From positions 62,001 through 126,000 of the forward strand of contig DASXHD010000025.1 of the NCBI GenBank assembly GCA_036488725.1: a stretch of DNA of 64,000 bases, in the 5' to 3' direction. Below, piece after piece: positions 26,401-34,632 of this stretch (the stretch's first letter is position 1; each line of letters opens with the position of its first letter). The notes under the pieces were generated by a model. The model saw only the letters and a program-made list of their open reading frames with translations. It made no database searches and had not been told where the DNA came from. Made by a program: the position numbers and the translations under genes. The DNA comes from DASXHD01 sp036488725. GTDB taxonomy: Bacteria > Myxococcota_A > Polyangia > Polyangiales > Polyangiaceae.

Positions 26401-29105
26401 GCACGCTCGAGTCGATCGCGCGGGCGAACAACGACACGCCGGCGCTCGCGCAAGCGCTCTCGCGTCAGGGCGACGCGCTCCACGACGTGCGCGCGCGGCT
26501 CGGCGCGCTCTGGGCGCTCGCGTCGCTCGAAGAATGGAAACTGCCGGCCGCCGATCCGAGCCCGACGTACGCGCGCATCCTCGAGCTCGACGCGGCGGAT
26601 CCGGCCGCGCTCGAAGCGACTTTGCGGCGGGACCTGCCGCTCGCGCGGCGCGGCGATCCGCGCGCGCGCAAGAACGTGCTCTCGGCGCTGCGCTCGCTCG
26701 TCGGCATCGCGTCCGACGACGATACGCGGCTCGCGCAGCAGCTCCGGCTCGCGCTCAGCCTCGAGTCGGCGGCCGCGTCGGATCCCGAGGCGGGGCCAGC
26801 GCTGCTTCGCGAAGCGTACGAGCGCTACCGCGCGGCGCTCATGATCGATCGCTTGTCGGTGACCGCCGCGACCGGCCTCGCGCGCCTCGCGGCGCGTCTC
26901 CGCGAGACCGAAGGTGCGTTCGCCGCCGCGCTCTCGCTCGCCGACATCGCGGCGCAACCTCCGGTGCGCGCGCGCTACTTGCTCGAAGCGGCCGAAATTC
27001 TGCTCGCCGCGACCGACGATCGCCTGGGCCCGAACGCGGAGCGTCGCACGCGCGCGGGCTCGCTCCTCCAGCGCGCGGTCGAAGCGGATCCCGACGCGAC
27101 CGCGCCGGCCGCGCGGCTCTCCGCCGTCTGGAGCGAAGACGGTCACGCCGAGCGTCTCGTCGACGTCTTCCGCACCGCGCTCAAAGCGGCGACGTCGGGC
27201 GAAGCCATCATCATGCTCGGCACCGAGATCGCGCGCGTCGCGCGCGACGAGCTCAAGGATTTGCCGACCGCGATCGAAGCGATGCAGCGCGTCCGCGCGG
27301 CGGTGCCGGATCACATTCCGTCGCTCCTCACGCTCTCCGAGCTGTGCATCGCGCAGCGCGCGTGGGCCGAAGCGGTCGACGCGCTCGAGGCGGTCGTCGC
27401 GACGAGCCACGAGCCGGGGCCGCGTCTCACTGCGCTCTTCGCGCTCGCGAGCGTCTACGAGCGCGTCCTCGATCGCAAAGCGGAGGCCGAACGCGCGCTT
27501 CGCTCGGCGCTCTCGATCGAGCCGCTCAATCCGCGCGCCCTGCGTGCGCTCCTCCGTCACCTCGCGCAAAACACGAAGGTCGACTCGCGGAGCGAGCAAG
27601 CGCAGATCCTCGAGCAGCTCGCGGACGTGGAGCAGGACGCCGCGCAAAAATGCGATCTCTTGGCCGAGCTCGCGACGCTTCGCACGCGCCTCGGCGACGC
27701 GTCCGGCGCGGAGCGCGCGCTCGTCGGCGCAGTCGCGCACGCGCCCGGCAACGCGAAGATGTTCGCGCGGCTCGCGGCGAGCTTCAAAACGCCGCAAGGC
27801 GCAGCGGACGACACCGCTTACGCGCACGCGCTCGAGCGTGTCATCGCGACCGGCCAGCGCCTCGGGCGCGTCGACGCGTCGTGGTTCGCGACGCTCGGGC
27901 AGATAGAGGTCGAGCGTCTCGCGCGCGTGCGCGAGGGCATCGCGCACTTGCTCCAAGCGGTCACGATCGAGCCGTCGCTCCACGAGACGCGCTTCGAGCT
28001 CGCGACCGCTTACGCCAAAGCGCAGTCGCATCAAGACGCGGCGCGCACGGTCCACGCGATGCTCAGCCCCGATCCGCGCCCGCTCCTCGCGCTCGCCGAT
28101 CCCGCGTCGGCGCTCGAGCTCCTCGAAGAGAGCCTCAACGCCGAGCGGCGAAACGAAGAAGCGCTCGCGGTGAGCGAGCTCCGCGCGGTCGCGGGCGATC
28201 TCGACGACGGCCGTTACGCGTGGCTGCGCGGCCGTCGCCCGCGCTCGCTCGACACGACCAACGTCGTCCTCGACCGCGCGACGCTCGTCACGCACGTCCT
28301 CCCGGCCGAAGGTCGCCACGTGCTGCTCGAGGTCGCGGCCGCGATTTACGGCATCGAAGCCAAGATGCTCCGCAGCGACGTCAGCGAGGTCGGCATCTCG
28401 TCGCGCGATCGCGTCTCGTCACGAAGCGGTCACCCGACGCGCGCGCTCCTCGATCGGTTGATGCGGATGCTCGGCCTCGAGGACATCGAGCTCGTCGTCT
28501 CGCAGAACGTTCCGCGCACGCGCGTAATGACGCAAGACGTTCCCTGGGTCGTCGTCCCGACGGCGCTGACCGAGCTCCCCGCGATGGCGCAGATGGCGTC
28601 GATGGGGCGCGCGCTCGCGCGCATCGCGTTCGGCGTGCCGTGGCTCGAGGAGCTCCCCGGCCCGCACATCGAGGCGCTGCTCGTCGCCGCCGCGCGTCTC
28701 GTGCTTCCGAATTACGCGCGCGACATGGATCTGTCGACCGAGCCGCTCATCGCGCAGTACGAGGGCCCGGTCGCGAAATCGATCGCGCGCCGCCAGCGAA
28801 AGCTCCTCGACGAGCTCGGCGGTCACCTCGCGTCCCCGCAGGGCCGCCCGATTTTGGTGACGCAGCTCGTCGCCGCCCTCGCGCGCGGGGAGCTCCGAAC
28901 GGCTTACGTGCTGACCGGCGATTTGCTCGCGACGATCGACGACGTTCGCGGCGCCGACGCCGCGCTCCTCCGCGGAACCGAGCAGCCCGGCCGCGCCGCG
29001 CTCGCCGCGGTGCTCGAGCATCCTTACGCCGGCGACGTCGCGCGCTTCGCGGTCACGCCCGAAGCGGCCGCGCTGAAGCGCCGCATGGGAACGAGCTGGG
29101 CTTAG
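23418..29105 (+). CDS. Giant TPR-repeat protein with proline-rich N-terminus
   Basis: 1895 residues. The first 170 residues are proline/lysine/serine-rich with runs of prolines. Between them lies a short conserved-looking stretch ISMVESDKSSIDNLLALTDEGWDID (first part about 45-70). From about 190 to 1600 the protein is built of degenerate tetratricopeptide-like helical pairs (repeated A-R-A-LERALEL, LEAAIGHVQTAL and similar). A C-terminal domain of about 300 residues follows (VLDRATLVTHVLPA...), without visible catalytic motif. No signal peptide or membrane helix is seen, so it is probably a cytoplasmic scaffold. Large TPR proteins in myxobacteria are often tied to motility or envelope assembly, but nothing here proves this. 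It is a single-gene unit, divergent from a lipoprotein gene and convergent with the GIY-YIG gene by a four-base overlap. Confidence 0.87.
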   Translation: MPAKSSRPPPLPKASAPPLPPKKPPPPPSSAPRKPPPPPPSSEPISMVESDKSSIDNLLALTDEGWDIDEQVRTLQIASGDPPSKLMQKIPTSEMFLPSAKELAPAAPKRSSLPPPLPGKKKSIPPPLPKVSPVSLPPILSKKPPIPSKLPPVPAPKVPPAADSSSRRLALEEPSRDRARSVLDPMSAESLVDLLGARIATLEAAADKIGIARAHVELAIASESLLGDDARATTHAELALAVNPAFPAAHHLLRARKHGRANVAAMLDHLDHELAAATRDDARAELLALRARLLEASDAKGTAAIDAWERALALAPHHAAALRGLESELAARALSGDAGAKEAYATHLARMADAYASDTKLAAWLHVERARVLEHGLKKVDAARGALERALELDGTVGPVRDASVRFVAAHDDPSALGSLLEEEALLERSPARAARLELDAACLAMFRLGDTTHATLLLERAAGRAPTETSTDRRVLQELLRLHESGGDPSAVARVRRARLAFITDPGTLAQEHRTLATLAEKSGQLEAAIGHVQTALAAQSDDPTLLDHLDRLLDAASRDDQRMALWVTEAARNPDATRRARALLRAAQIAEKLGRRPDAVRHLRAAWIANPGDVEVLDALSRALSAAPDSKLEGDTRSLLELYVQAADRARDAARRVAYLEKAALLWEEVLGDALRALKLYQQILEIEPGRRGAILGMARCAERLNDDATLAKALLEEARLAEDGADVLALKTRAATALAKTDPARALALVDEVIAQDQDHAAARAIETRLHEEAGRWEKVAASMKARLDAAMRRGAPKADVVALWLSLAQVQRDRLRAPAAALVSLESARVADPSHPVPPDEIARLLESTGDSAAYRDALARLADSAAEPTERAHYLVRAAEVEEFKLHDDARAAATYARALGANPDDDLAADRLGRVLARKGAGAGAQAALGEVFTHTLKRAERAPEPAAARAFTFGAASLLVDDGKDLLRAASLLEAVVKDDPAHVPALRTLESIARANNDTPALAQALSRQGDALHDVRARLGALWALASLEEWKLPAADPSPTYARILELDAADPAALEATLRRDLPLARRGDPRARKNVLSALRSLVGIASDDDTRLAQQLRLALSLESAAASDPEAGPALLREAYERYRAALMIDRLSVTAATGLARLAARLRETEGAFAAALSLADIAAQPPVRARYLLEAAEILLAATDDRLGPNAERRTRAGSLLQRAVEADPDATAPAARLSAVWSEDGHAERLVDVFRTALKAATSGEAIIMLGTEIARVARDELKDLPTAIEAMQRVRAAVPDHIPSLLTLSELCIAQRAWAEAVDALEAVVATSHEPGPRLTALFALASVYERVLDRKAEAERALRSALSIEPLNPRALRALLRHLAQNTKVDSRSEQAQILEQLADVEQDAAQKCDLLAELATLRTRLGDASGAERALVGAVAHAPGNAKMFARLAASFKTPQGAADDTAYAHALERVIATGQRLGRVDASWFATLGQIEVERLARVREGIAHLLQAVTIEPSLHETRFELATAYAKAQSHQDAARTVHAMLSPDPRPLLALADPASALELLEESLNAERRNEEALAVSELRAVAGDLDDGRYAWLRGRRPRSLDTTNVVLDRATLVTHVLPAEGRHVLLEVAAAIYGIEAKMLRSDVSEVGISSRDRVSSRSGHPTRALLDRLMRMLGLEDIELVVSQNVPRTRVMTQDVPWVVVPTALTELPAMAQMASMGRALARIAFGVPWLEELPGPHIEALLVAAARLVLPNYARDMDLSTEPLIAQYEGPVAKSIARRQRKLLDELGGHLASPQGRPILVTQLVAALARGELRTAYVLTGDLLATIDDVRGADAALLRGTEQPGRAALAAVLEHPYAGDVARFAVTPEAAALKRRMGTSWA

Positions 29106-29380
29106 TCCGGTAGCTTGAGCGGGATGCGACGGCGCTCGGCGAAGATTTCTTTTTCCTCGCGTGAGAGCTGCTTGATCGTGTGCTCGAGCTTGAGGGCTTG
29201 GCTTTTGGTCGTGCAGCGTTTGGTCGCGCAGAGGACGAGCGGGCCGCGCCCCCGCGTGTAGCGCGCGCCCTTCCCTGCGTCGTGCTGTGCGATCCGCGCC
29301 GCGACATCACGCGCGATGCCCGTGTAGAGCGAGCCGTCCGAGCACCGCACCAAATAAACCCACCACCGCTCCCGCTTCAC
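29102..29380 (-). CDS. GIY-YIG domain protein (UPF0213/YhbQ type)
   Basis: 92 residues, almost the whole length being a single GIY-YIG domain: WWVYLVRCSDGSLYTGIARD at the N-terminus, an Arg in AARIAQH, and a Glu in ALKLEHTIKQL. This is the short stand-alone UPF0213/YhbQ form. Relatives bind or nick DNA in vitro, but a cellular role is unsettled. It lies nine bases after the cation transporter gene in the same direction and its stop overlaps that of the TPR gene (TTAG on opposite strands). Confidence 0.87.
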   Translation of the reverse strand: MKRERWWVYLVRCSDGSLYTGIARDVAARIAQHDAGKGARYTRGRGPLVLCATKRCTTKSQALKLEHTIKQLSREEKEIFAERRRIPLKLPD

Positions 29381-29389
29381 CGTCTCACT

Positions 29390-30289
29390 CTAGCGCCGCA
29401 GCTGCGCCTCGATGAAAAGATGCTTCACGCTCGGAAAGCTCGTCCGAATTCCGCGGTCGAGCCGCTCGATCGCCGCGACGATTTGATCGCCCGTGAGCCA
29501 CGGTCCGAACGTGATCTCGAGGTTCACCAGCACGTCGTCCGGACCGAGCTGCATCGTGAGCGGGCTCTTCACGGCGACGACGTCGCGATCCGCCGCGGCG
29601 ATCTTGCAAAGCTCGCGGACACGCTCGGACGACGCGCTCTCGCCGACGAGGAGATCGCGGCTCTCGCGCACGAGCAAGAGCGCCGCGACCGCGAGGAGAG
29701 CGCCGATGACGATCGATGCGACCGCGTCCATCGCCGGCGCGTGGAGCTCGCGCGAGAGAAAAATTCCGAGGAACGCGACGACCAGCCCGACGAGCGCCGA
29801 CGCGTCTTCGACGAACACGGTGAAGACCGACGGGTCTTTGCTCGTTCGAATGGCGCGAAAGAGGGTCTGCTCTTTCGCGCGACGGCGGAGCTCGCGCCAT
29901 GAAAAATAAAATGACGTGCCCTCCATGACCCCAGCCGCGGCGAGCACGACGTAGCTCCACGCCGACGGGCGCACGGTCGTGGGGTGCGTCAGCCGCACGA
30001 TGCCCTCGACGATCGAAGCGCCGCCGCCGACGCCGAACACGACCATCGCGACGACCAGGCTCCAGAAGTAGAGCTCTTTGCCGAAGCCGTACGGATGCGT
30101 TTCGTCCGGTGATCTCGCGCTCCGGCGGAGGCCGACCCAGAGCAAGAGCTCGTCGATCGTGTCGACGATCGAATGAATGCCCTCGGCGAGCATGGCCGCG
30201 CTGCCGGTCGCGGCGGCGACGGCGATCTTCACGGCGGCGACGACTGCGTTGGTCAGCGCCGCGATCACGACCACGCGTGTCGAGGTCAC
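29390..30289 (-). CDS. Cation diffusion facilitator family transporter
   Basis: 299 residues from a GTG start. Six hydrophobic segments are seen between residues 5 and 205. The second carries AEGIHSIVDTIDEL and the fifth VEDASALVGLVV, the His/Asp metal-site positions of the CDF family. The C-terminal 85 residues form a soluble cytoplasmic domain (MQLGPDDVLVNLEITFG, FIEAQLRR). Expected role: proton-coupled export of Zn, Mn, Fe or a similar divalent metal across the inner membrane. Metal choice cannot be read. It follows the acyl-CoA synthetase gene by 36 bases and may be co-transcribed with it. Confidence 0.88.
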   Translation of the reverse strand: MTSTRVVVIAALTNAVVAAVKIAVAAATGSAAMLAEGIHSIVDTIDELLLWVGLRRSARSPDETHPYGFGKELYFWSLVVAMVVFGVGGGASIVEGIVRLTHPTTVRPSAWSYVVLAAAGVMEGTSFYFSWRELRRRAKEQTLFRAIRTSKDPSVFTVFVEDASALVGLVVAFLGIFLSRELHAPAMDAVASIVIGALLAVAALLLVRESRDLLVGESASSERVRELCKIAAADRDVVAVKSPLTMQLGPDDVLVNLEITFGPWLTGDQIVAAIERLDRGIRTSFPSVKHLFIEAQLRR

Positions 30290-30325
30290 CCGTCGAAGCG
30301 AAACACGAGGCGTGCCAGGCCGAGC

Positions 30326-32095
30326 TCAGACGTACATCGACTCGATCTCTTTGGCGTACTTCTTCACGATGATCTTCCGTTTGAGCTTGAGCGTCGGCGT
30401 GAGCTCGCCACCGTCGACGGTGAGCTCGCTCGGCAAAATCGTGAAGCGCTTGATCGTCTGGACGCGCGCGAGGCGCTCGTTGACGCGTTCGATTTGTTTT
30501 TCGACGTGCGCGCGGAAGGTCTCGCACTCCGCGGCGGCGCGGACGTCGCGCGCGTCGCTCCCCGCTTCTCGCGCCTCGAGCTCGACGCGCTCGGGGTCGA
30601 GCGTGATGAGCGCCGCGAGATATTTCTGTCGATCGCCGACGACCACCGCTTGCGCGACCACCGGAATCGATTTGAGCAAACCTTCGACGAGCTGCGGCGC
30701 GACGTTCTCGCCGCCGGCCGTGATGAGGAGCTCTTTCTTGCGATCGGTGACGCGCGCGTAGCCTTCTTCGTCGATCTCGCCGACGTCGCCGGTGTGCAGC
30801 CAGCCCTCTTCGTCGATCGCTTCGCGCGTCGCGGCTTCGTCTTTCGCGTAACCGAGAAAGACGTGCCGGCCGCGGACGAGGATCTCGCCGTCGTCCGCGA
30901 TTTTGATTTCGCCGCCGGTCAACACTTTGCCGACCCAGCCGGTGCGGTACGCGTCCGGAAGCGACTGCGTCGCCGGGCCAGTGCACTCGCTCATGCCGTA
31001 GACTTCGTAGAGCGGCAGACCGAAGCCGAGGAAGAACTCGAGCGTGTCTTTCGAGATCGGCGCGGCGCCGGTCAGCGCGAAGCGGCAGCGGTCCAGGCCG
31101 AGACGCGCGCGGAGCTTCGAGAAGACGAGCGCGTTGGCGAGGCCGAAGAAAGCCGGCCGGCCCTCGCCGCGCTGATGCGCGTACCCGGCGCGGAGGCCGA
31201 CGCCGCGCGCCCAGCGCGCGATGCGCTTTCGCATCGGCGGCGCCTTCGCGAGGCCCGCTTCCATCTTCGCCTGCATTTTTTCCCAGACGCGCGGCACGCC
31301 GAGAAAATACGCAGGGCGCGCTTCGACGAGCGCCTCGGGCATCTTCTCGAGGCTCTCGGCGAAATGAATCATGCTGCCGACGCACATCGGAACGTGGACG
31401 GTGAGCATCTGCTCGGCGATGTGGCTGAGCGGCAGATAGCTCACGCCGCAGTCGGTCGGTTGGAAGCCGAGCGTCAGGCTCGCCTTCGCGGTCCACGTGA
31501 GGTTGTCGTGCGAGAGGAGCACGCCCTTCGGGTTGCCGGTCGTGCCCGACGTGTAGATGAGCGTGCACGGGTCGGCGGCCTTCTGCGCCGCGATGCGCGC
31601 CTCGAGCGCGCGATCGTCCACGTCTTTCCCGGCCGCGACGAACTCATTGTATTCTACAACCAAATCGGCCGCGACCTTCTTCCCCGCCCACTGCACGATC
31701 TGCTCGAGCTTCGGCATGCGTGCTTTTTCGGCGACGAGCTTCTCGGCCTGCTCGGCCGAGTCCACGAACGCGACGCGCGCGTCGCAGTGGTCGACGATGT
31801 ACGCCGCCTGCTCTCCGCTGCTCGTCGTGTAGATCCCCGCGGGGATCGCGCCCGCGAAGATCGCGCCGAGATCCGCGTAGAGCCACTCGGGCGAGTTGAA
31901 CCCGACGATCGCGACGCCCTCGCGCGGCTGCACGCCGGCTTTGATGAGCGCCTTCGCGACTGCGCGAACGTTTTCGCCGTACTCTTTCCACGTCGTCTCT
32001 TCGATTTTGCCGCCGCTCTTGCGACGCAGCGCGACCGTGTCGCCGGCCCGACCGACGACGTCCTCGAACGCCTGCATCACCGTGAGCTCACTCAT
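30326..32095 (-). CDS. Long-chain acyl-CoA synthetase (bubblegum/ACSBG-like)
   Basis: 589 residues. Activates long-chain fatty acids with ATP and CoA through an acyl-adenylate. Motifs: the P-loop TLIYTSGTTGNPKGVLLSHDN near residue 190, YLPLSHIAEQ, VYGMSECTGPAT, GWLHTGDVGEID and a C-terminal Lys in TPTLKLKRKIIVKKY. Several of these strings, notably LSHDNLTWTA, YGMSECTGP and GRHVFLGY, are closer to animal ACSBG (bubblegum) synthetases than to the usual bacterial FadD; this judgement is from memory. The ATG at 32095 is divergent from the AsmA-like gene only 29 bases away. A transporter and a GIY-YIG gene follow in the same direction. Confidence 0.92.
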   Translation of the reverse strand: MSELTVMQAFEDVVGRAGDTVALRRKSGGKIEETTWKEYGENVRAVAKALIKAGVQPREGVAIVGFNSPEWLYADLGAIFAGAIPAGIYTTSSGEQAAYIVDHCDARVAFVDSAEQAEKLVAEKARMPKLEQIVQWAGKKVAADLVVEYNEFVAAGKDVDDRALEARIAAQKAADPCTLIYTSGTTGNPKGVLLSHDNLTWTAKASLTLGFQPTDCGVSYLPLSHIAEQMLTVHVPMCVGSMIHFAESLEKMPEALVEARPAYFLGVPRVWEKMQAKMEAGLAKAPPMRKRIARWARGVGLRAGYAHQRGEGRPAFFGLANALVFSKLRARLGLDRCRFALTGAAPISKDTLEFFLGFGLPLYEVYGMSECTGPATQSLPDAYRTGWVGKVLTGGEIKIADDGEILVRGRHVFLGYAKDEAATREAIDEEGWLHTGDVGEIDEEGYARVTDRKKELLITAGGENVAPQLVEGLLKSIPVVAQAVVVGDRQKYLAALITLDPERVELEAREAGSDARDVRAAAECETFRAHVEKQIERVNERLARVQTIKRFTILPSELTVDGGELTPTLKLKRKIIVKKYAKEIESMYV

Positions 32096-32124
32096 TGAGG
32101 CGGTTGTATGTCAGAGTAGCGGCG

Positions 32125-33378
32125 ATGGCTAGAAGGCCGGTCGCGCGTTTCGTGCTCGTTTTCGGCCTGCTCGTCGCGGCAGCGTGCGCCGCGCTCGTGG
32201 TGCTCGTGCCGCGCTGGGTGAAGTCGAAGATCATCGCAGCGGCCGCGGCGCACGGCGTCGCGCTCTCGATCGACGACCTCGCGATCAGACCGGGCCGGGC
32301 GCGCCTCACGGGCGTCCGCGCGACGCCGCTCATTCGCGCCGACGCGAAAGGCGCGCCGAACGCGACCGCGACCGCGCAAACCGTCGACGTCGACCTCGAC
32401 GGTCTCACGCCGACCGCGATGACCGTCACCGGCATGCACGTCGTGCTCGACGGATCGATCGACGCCCTGCGCGACGCGCTGACCCCGCGCGATCTCGGGG
32501 CCGCGAACGCTTCGCCCCTCCAGCGTGTGACCGTGAAAGACGCGTCGCTCGTCTGGACGCACTCGGTCCCCGTGGAGCGCATCGCGATCGACGCAGAGCA
32601 CGTGCAGGGCGACGTCGCGCGCGCCGGCGGACGCCCGCTCGGGCAAGACTGGCACTTTGAGACCTCCGAGCTTCGCGCGTTCGGAAAGAAAGCGCTCCCC
32701 GCGTGGACGGCGTCGGCCGACTCGGACGACAAAGGCATGCGCGCGACGCTCGGATTGCCCAAAGCCGCGCGCATCGCGATGTCGTCGGAAAAGAGCGGCG
32801 CCCGAACGCTCGACGTCGACACGCCCGACGCGACCATCGTCGATCTCGGCGTCCCGCCCGAGATGCTCGGACTCTACGGCGACGAGACGAGCCGCTTCGA
32901 GCTTCACTTGCATCATCGTCAATCGAGCGCCGACCAGGCCGACGGCACGCTCGTGGCCGCCGCCAAGAACGTGTTCCTCGGCGCGTCGACCGCGCGCACT
33001 TCGTTCGCGATCGACGCGCGCTACGACGGCGACCCGAAGACCGCGCTCCGCATCACGGCGGGCACCTTGCGCGCCGGACCGTTCACCGGCGCCATCACCG
33101 GCGGCTTCGCGGTCGATCCGCAGGCCGGTCTCAAAGCGAGCTTGCGGTACGCGTCGGGCGTCATGTCGTGCCTCGACGCCGTCAAGGCGCAAGCCGCGAG
33201 CTACGGCGATCTCGGCAAAGGCGTCGCCGCGCTCGCCGGCATGCTCGGCTTCGATCGCGCCGTCGAGGGCCGCATCTCGCTCAAAGGCGAAATCGAGGTC
33301 GACACGCGCACCAACCAGAACCGATTCGCCTTCCACACCGAGGGCGACTGCAAGCTCAGTTATCTGCCCTCGCTCTAG
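32125..33378 (+). CDS. AsmA/DUF748-like envelope protein
   Basis: About 417 residues. A basic start MARRPVARF leads into one N-terminal transmembrane helix (VLVFGLLVAAACAALVVLV), then a long beta-rich domain beginning WVKSKIIAAAAAHGVALSIDDL. That start, in which a single helix precedes a 'kiiaaaaaHGVALSIDDLAIRPG' type strand, recalls AsmA-like or DUF748 proteins, which form hydrophobic grooves for lipid transport between membranes. It is shorter than classical AsmA. The ATG at 32125 is preferred over an upstream TTG at 32095 because it begins the positively charged signal anchor. Function is inferred only at family level. Confidence 0.72.
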   Translation: MARRPVARFVLVFGLLVAAACAALVVLVPRWVKSKIIAAAAAHGVALSIDDLAIRPGRARLTGVRATPLIRADAKGAPNATATAQTVDVDLDGLTPTAMTVTGMHVVLDGSIDALRDALTPRDLGAANASPLQRVTVKDASLVWTHSVPVERIAIDAEHVQGDVARAGGRPLGQDWHFETSELRAFGKKALPAWTASADSDDKGMRATLGLPKAARIAMSSEKSGARTLDVDTPDATIVDLGVPPEMLGLYGDETSRFELHLHHRQSSADQADGTLVAAAKNVFLGASTARTSFAIDARYDGDPKTALRITAGTLRAGPFTGAITGGFAVDPQAGLKASLRYASGVMSCLDAVKAQAASYGDLGKGVAALAGMLGFDRAVEGRISLKGEIEVDTRTNQNRFAFHTEGDCKLSYLPSL

Positions 33379-33397
33379 TTGTGATATTCACGCGCGC

Positions 33398-33610
33398 ATG
33401 CGTGGTCATCTCACTCCTGGCAAACGTCCCATGCGGTCCGAGTCGCAAGCGCGCTTCGCGTCGCTCTCGCGCGGCCGCCGAACCAAGCTCGCCAAGGCCG
33501 CGGGCACGACGCTCGTGAAGGCCGATCAGTGGGCCCGCGGCGGCGCCGCCGACGCGGCAATCGTCTCGGCGATCGAGTCGCAGCTCGGCAAGCTGAAAAA
33601 ACCGTCGTGA
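33398..33610 (+). CDS. Small basic protein, function unknown
   Basis: 70 residues, strongly basic (MRGHLTPGKRPMRSESQARF, LSRGRRTKLAK), ending in a short amphipathic helix AIVSAIESQLGKLKKP. It starts 19 bases after the AsmA-like stop, and its own stop overlaps the next GTG start (GTGA), which supports its being translated. Might bind nucleic acid or membranes because of its charge; no family recognised. Confidence 0.55.
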   Translation: MRGHLTPGKRPMRSESQARFASLSRGRRTKLAKAAGTTLVKADQWARGGAADAAIVSAIESQLGKLKKPS

Positions 33611-34191
33611 CGCGCGCGGGGGTTTGCGCGGCAGCGATCGCCTTCGCGCTGGCGATCGCGCCTCGTGTCGCGTCGGCCACCGACTCGACCGCGGGACCGC
33701 TCTACGTGCAAGGCGGCCTCGGCGTGAGCTTCTGGGATTTTCCGCGCCTTCAGTTCGGGCCGTTCACCACCGCGTATTCGTGGACGGGCTTCGATCCGCA
33801 AGTCGAGGTGGGCTACCACTTCTCCGGCAGGCACGACGGCTTCGTCTTGGCGCTTCGTCAGGCGTTCATCATCACCGCGCTGAACTTCGGCACCGGGAAC
33901 GCCGCAGGGCTCACCTCGCTCCGCGGCGGATACGATCTCGCGTTCAAAGCCGGTTCGATGGAGATCAACGTCGACCCGTTCGCCACGTTCGGCGTCGGCT
34001 ACATCTTCGACGGCGCGCACGCGGGCATCGAGGCGACCGGCGGTCTCGACATCAAGCTCTTCTTCACGAAGGGCGTCTATGCGTTCGCGCGTCCGGGCGA
34101 GCTCGGGTTTCAATGCTTCCACGACGTCGGCGATTGCGCGTTCTCGTACGCCGCGTCGCTCGGCGCGGGCTTCGCGTTCGGCGGCTCCTGA
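33607..34191 (+). CDS. Secreted beta-barrel-like protein
   Basis: About 194 residues from a GTG start overlapping the preceding stop. A signal peptide (VTRAGVCAAAIAFALAIAPRVASA) with a plausible cut after ASA is followed by alternating beta strands rich in Gly and aromatics (GVSFWDFPRLQFGPF, DPQVEVGYHFSGRHDGF, YIFDGAHAGIEATG, SLGAGFAFGGS). The protein ends with a C-terminal Gly/Ser after a Phe-rich strand. This suggests a small outer-membrane beta-barrel or porin-like protein. No specific family is recognised. Confidence 0.72.
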   Translation: MTRAGVCAAAIAFALAIAPRVASATDSTAGPLYVQGGLGVSFWDFPRLQFGPFTTAYSWTGFDPQVEVGYHFSGRHDGFVLALRQAFIITALNFGTGNAAGLTSLRGGYDLAFKAGSMEINVDPFATFGVGYIFDGAHAGIEATGGLDIKLFFTKGVYAFARPGELGFQCFHDVGDCAFSYAASLGAGFAFGGS

Positions 34192-34629
34192 TTGCGCACG
34201 GCGCTCGAGGTCGTCTTCGCCGTCGCGCTCGTGGTGATTTCGGCGCCGTTCGCGTTCTCGATGTGGACGCGTCGCGGCGAAAAGCGCCCTGACCGGCCCG
34301 GCGAGCGCACGGTCGCGATCTTCCGCGGCTGCGAAAAGTACGCGAGCGACGAGGCCGCGCTCGCGCGTGCCGTCGCCGAGGCGCTCCGCAAACGCGGCGC
34401 CACGGTCGACGCGCCCGAGGCCGACGAAGGCGGTTGGCGCATGAGCGCGACGCTCGGCGACGATCGCGCTCACGTCGTCGTCGCGCGCACCGAGGAAGAA
34501 GACGCGGTCACGTGGATCCTCCGCGTCGTCGACCCGAGCGGCGGCCCGGGCCCGTCGGCGTTGATCCCGCTCGTCGATCTCGCGCTGCGCGATCTCGACG
34601 TCGAGCACGTCGAGTGGCAGCGTCGCTGA
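34192..34629 (+). CDS. Membrane-anchored protein, function unknown
   Basis: 145 residues from a TTG codon immediately after the preceding stop (TGATTG). One N-terminal hydrophobic helix (ALEVVFAVALVVISAPFAF) followed by a soluble alpha/beta domain (VAIFRGCEKYASDEAALARAV, LIPLVDLALRDLDVEHVEW). No catalytic motif. Its 3' end lies three bases from the opposing serC stop. The TTG start is inferred from abutment and frame; a downstream start cannot be excluded. Confidence 0.65.
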   Translation: MRTALEVVFAVALVVISAPFAFSMWTRRGEKRPDRPGERTVAIFRGCEKYASDEAALARAVAEALRKRGATVDAPEADEGGWRMSATLGDDRAHVVVARTEEEDAVTWILRVVDPSGGPGPSALIPLVDLALRDLDVEHVEWQRR

Positions 34630-34632
34630 TCG

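Noticed and set aside
25230..28319. A 1029-codon minus-strand frame inside the TPR gene
   Set aside because: Same compositional artefact; no motif and no start context.
25118..29113. A 1331-codon frame overlapping the TPR gene in another plus frame
   Set aside because: Arg-rich composition typical of a shifted GC-rich gene; the TPR frame has correct third-position bias and repeats.
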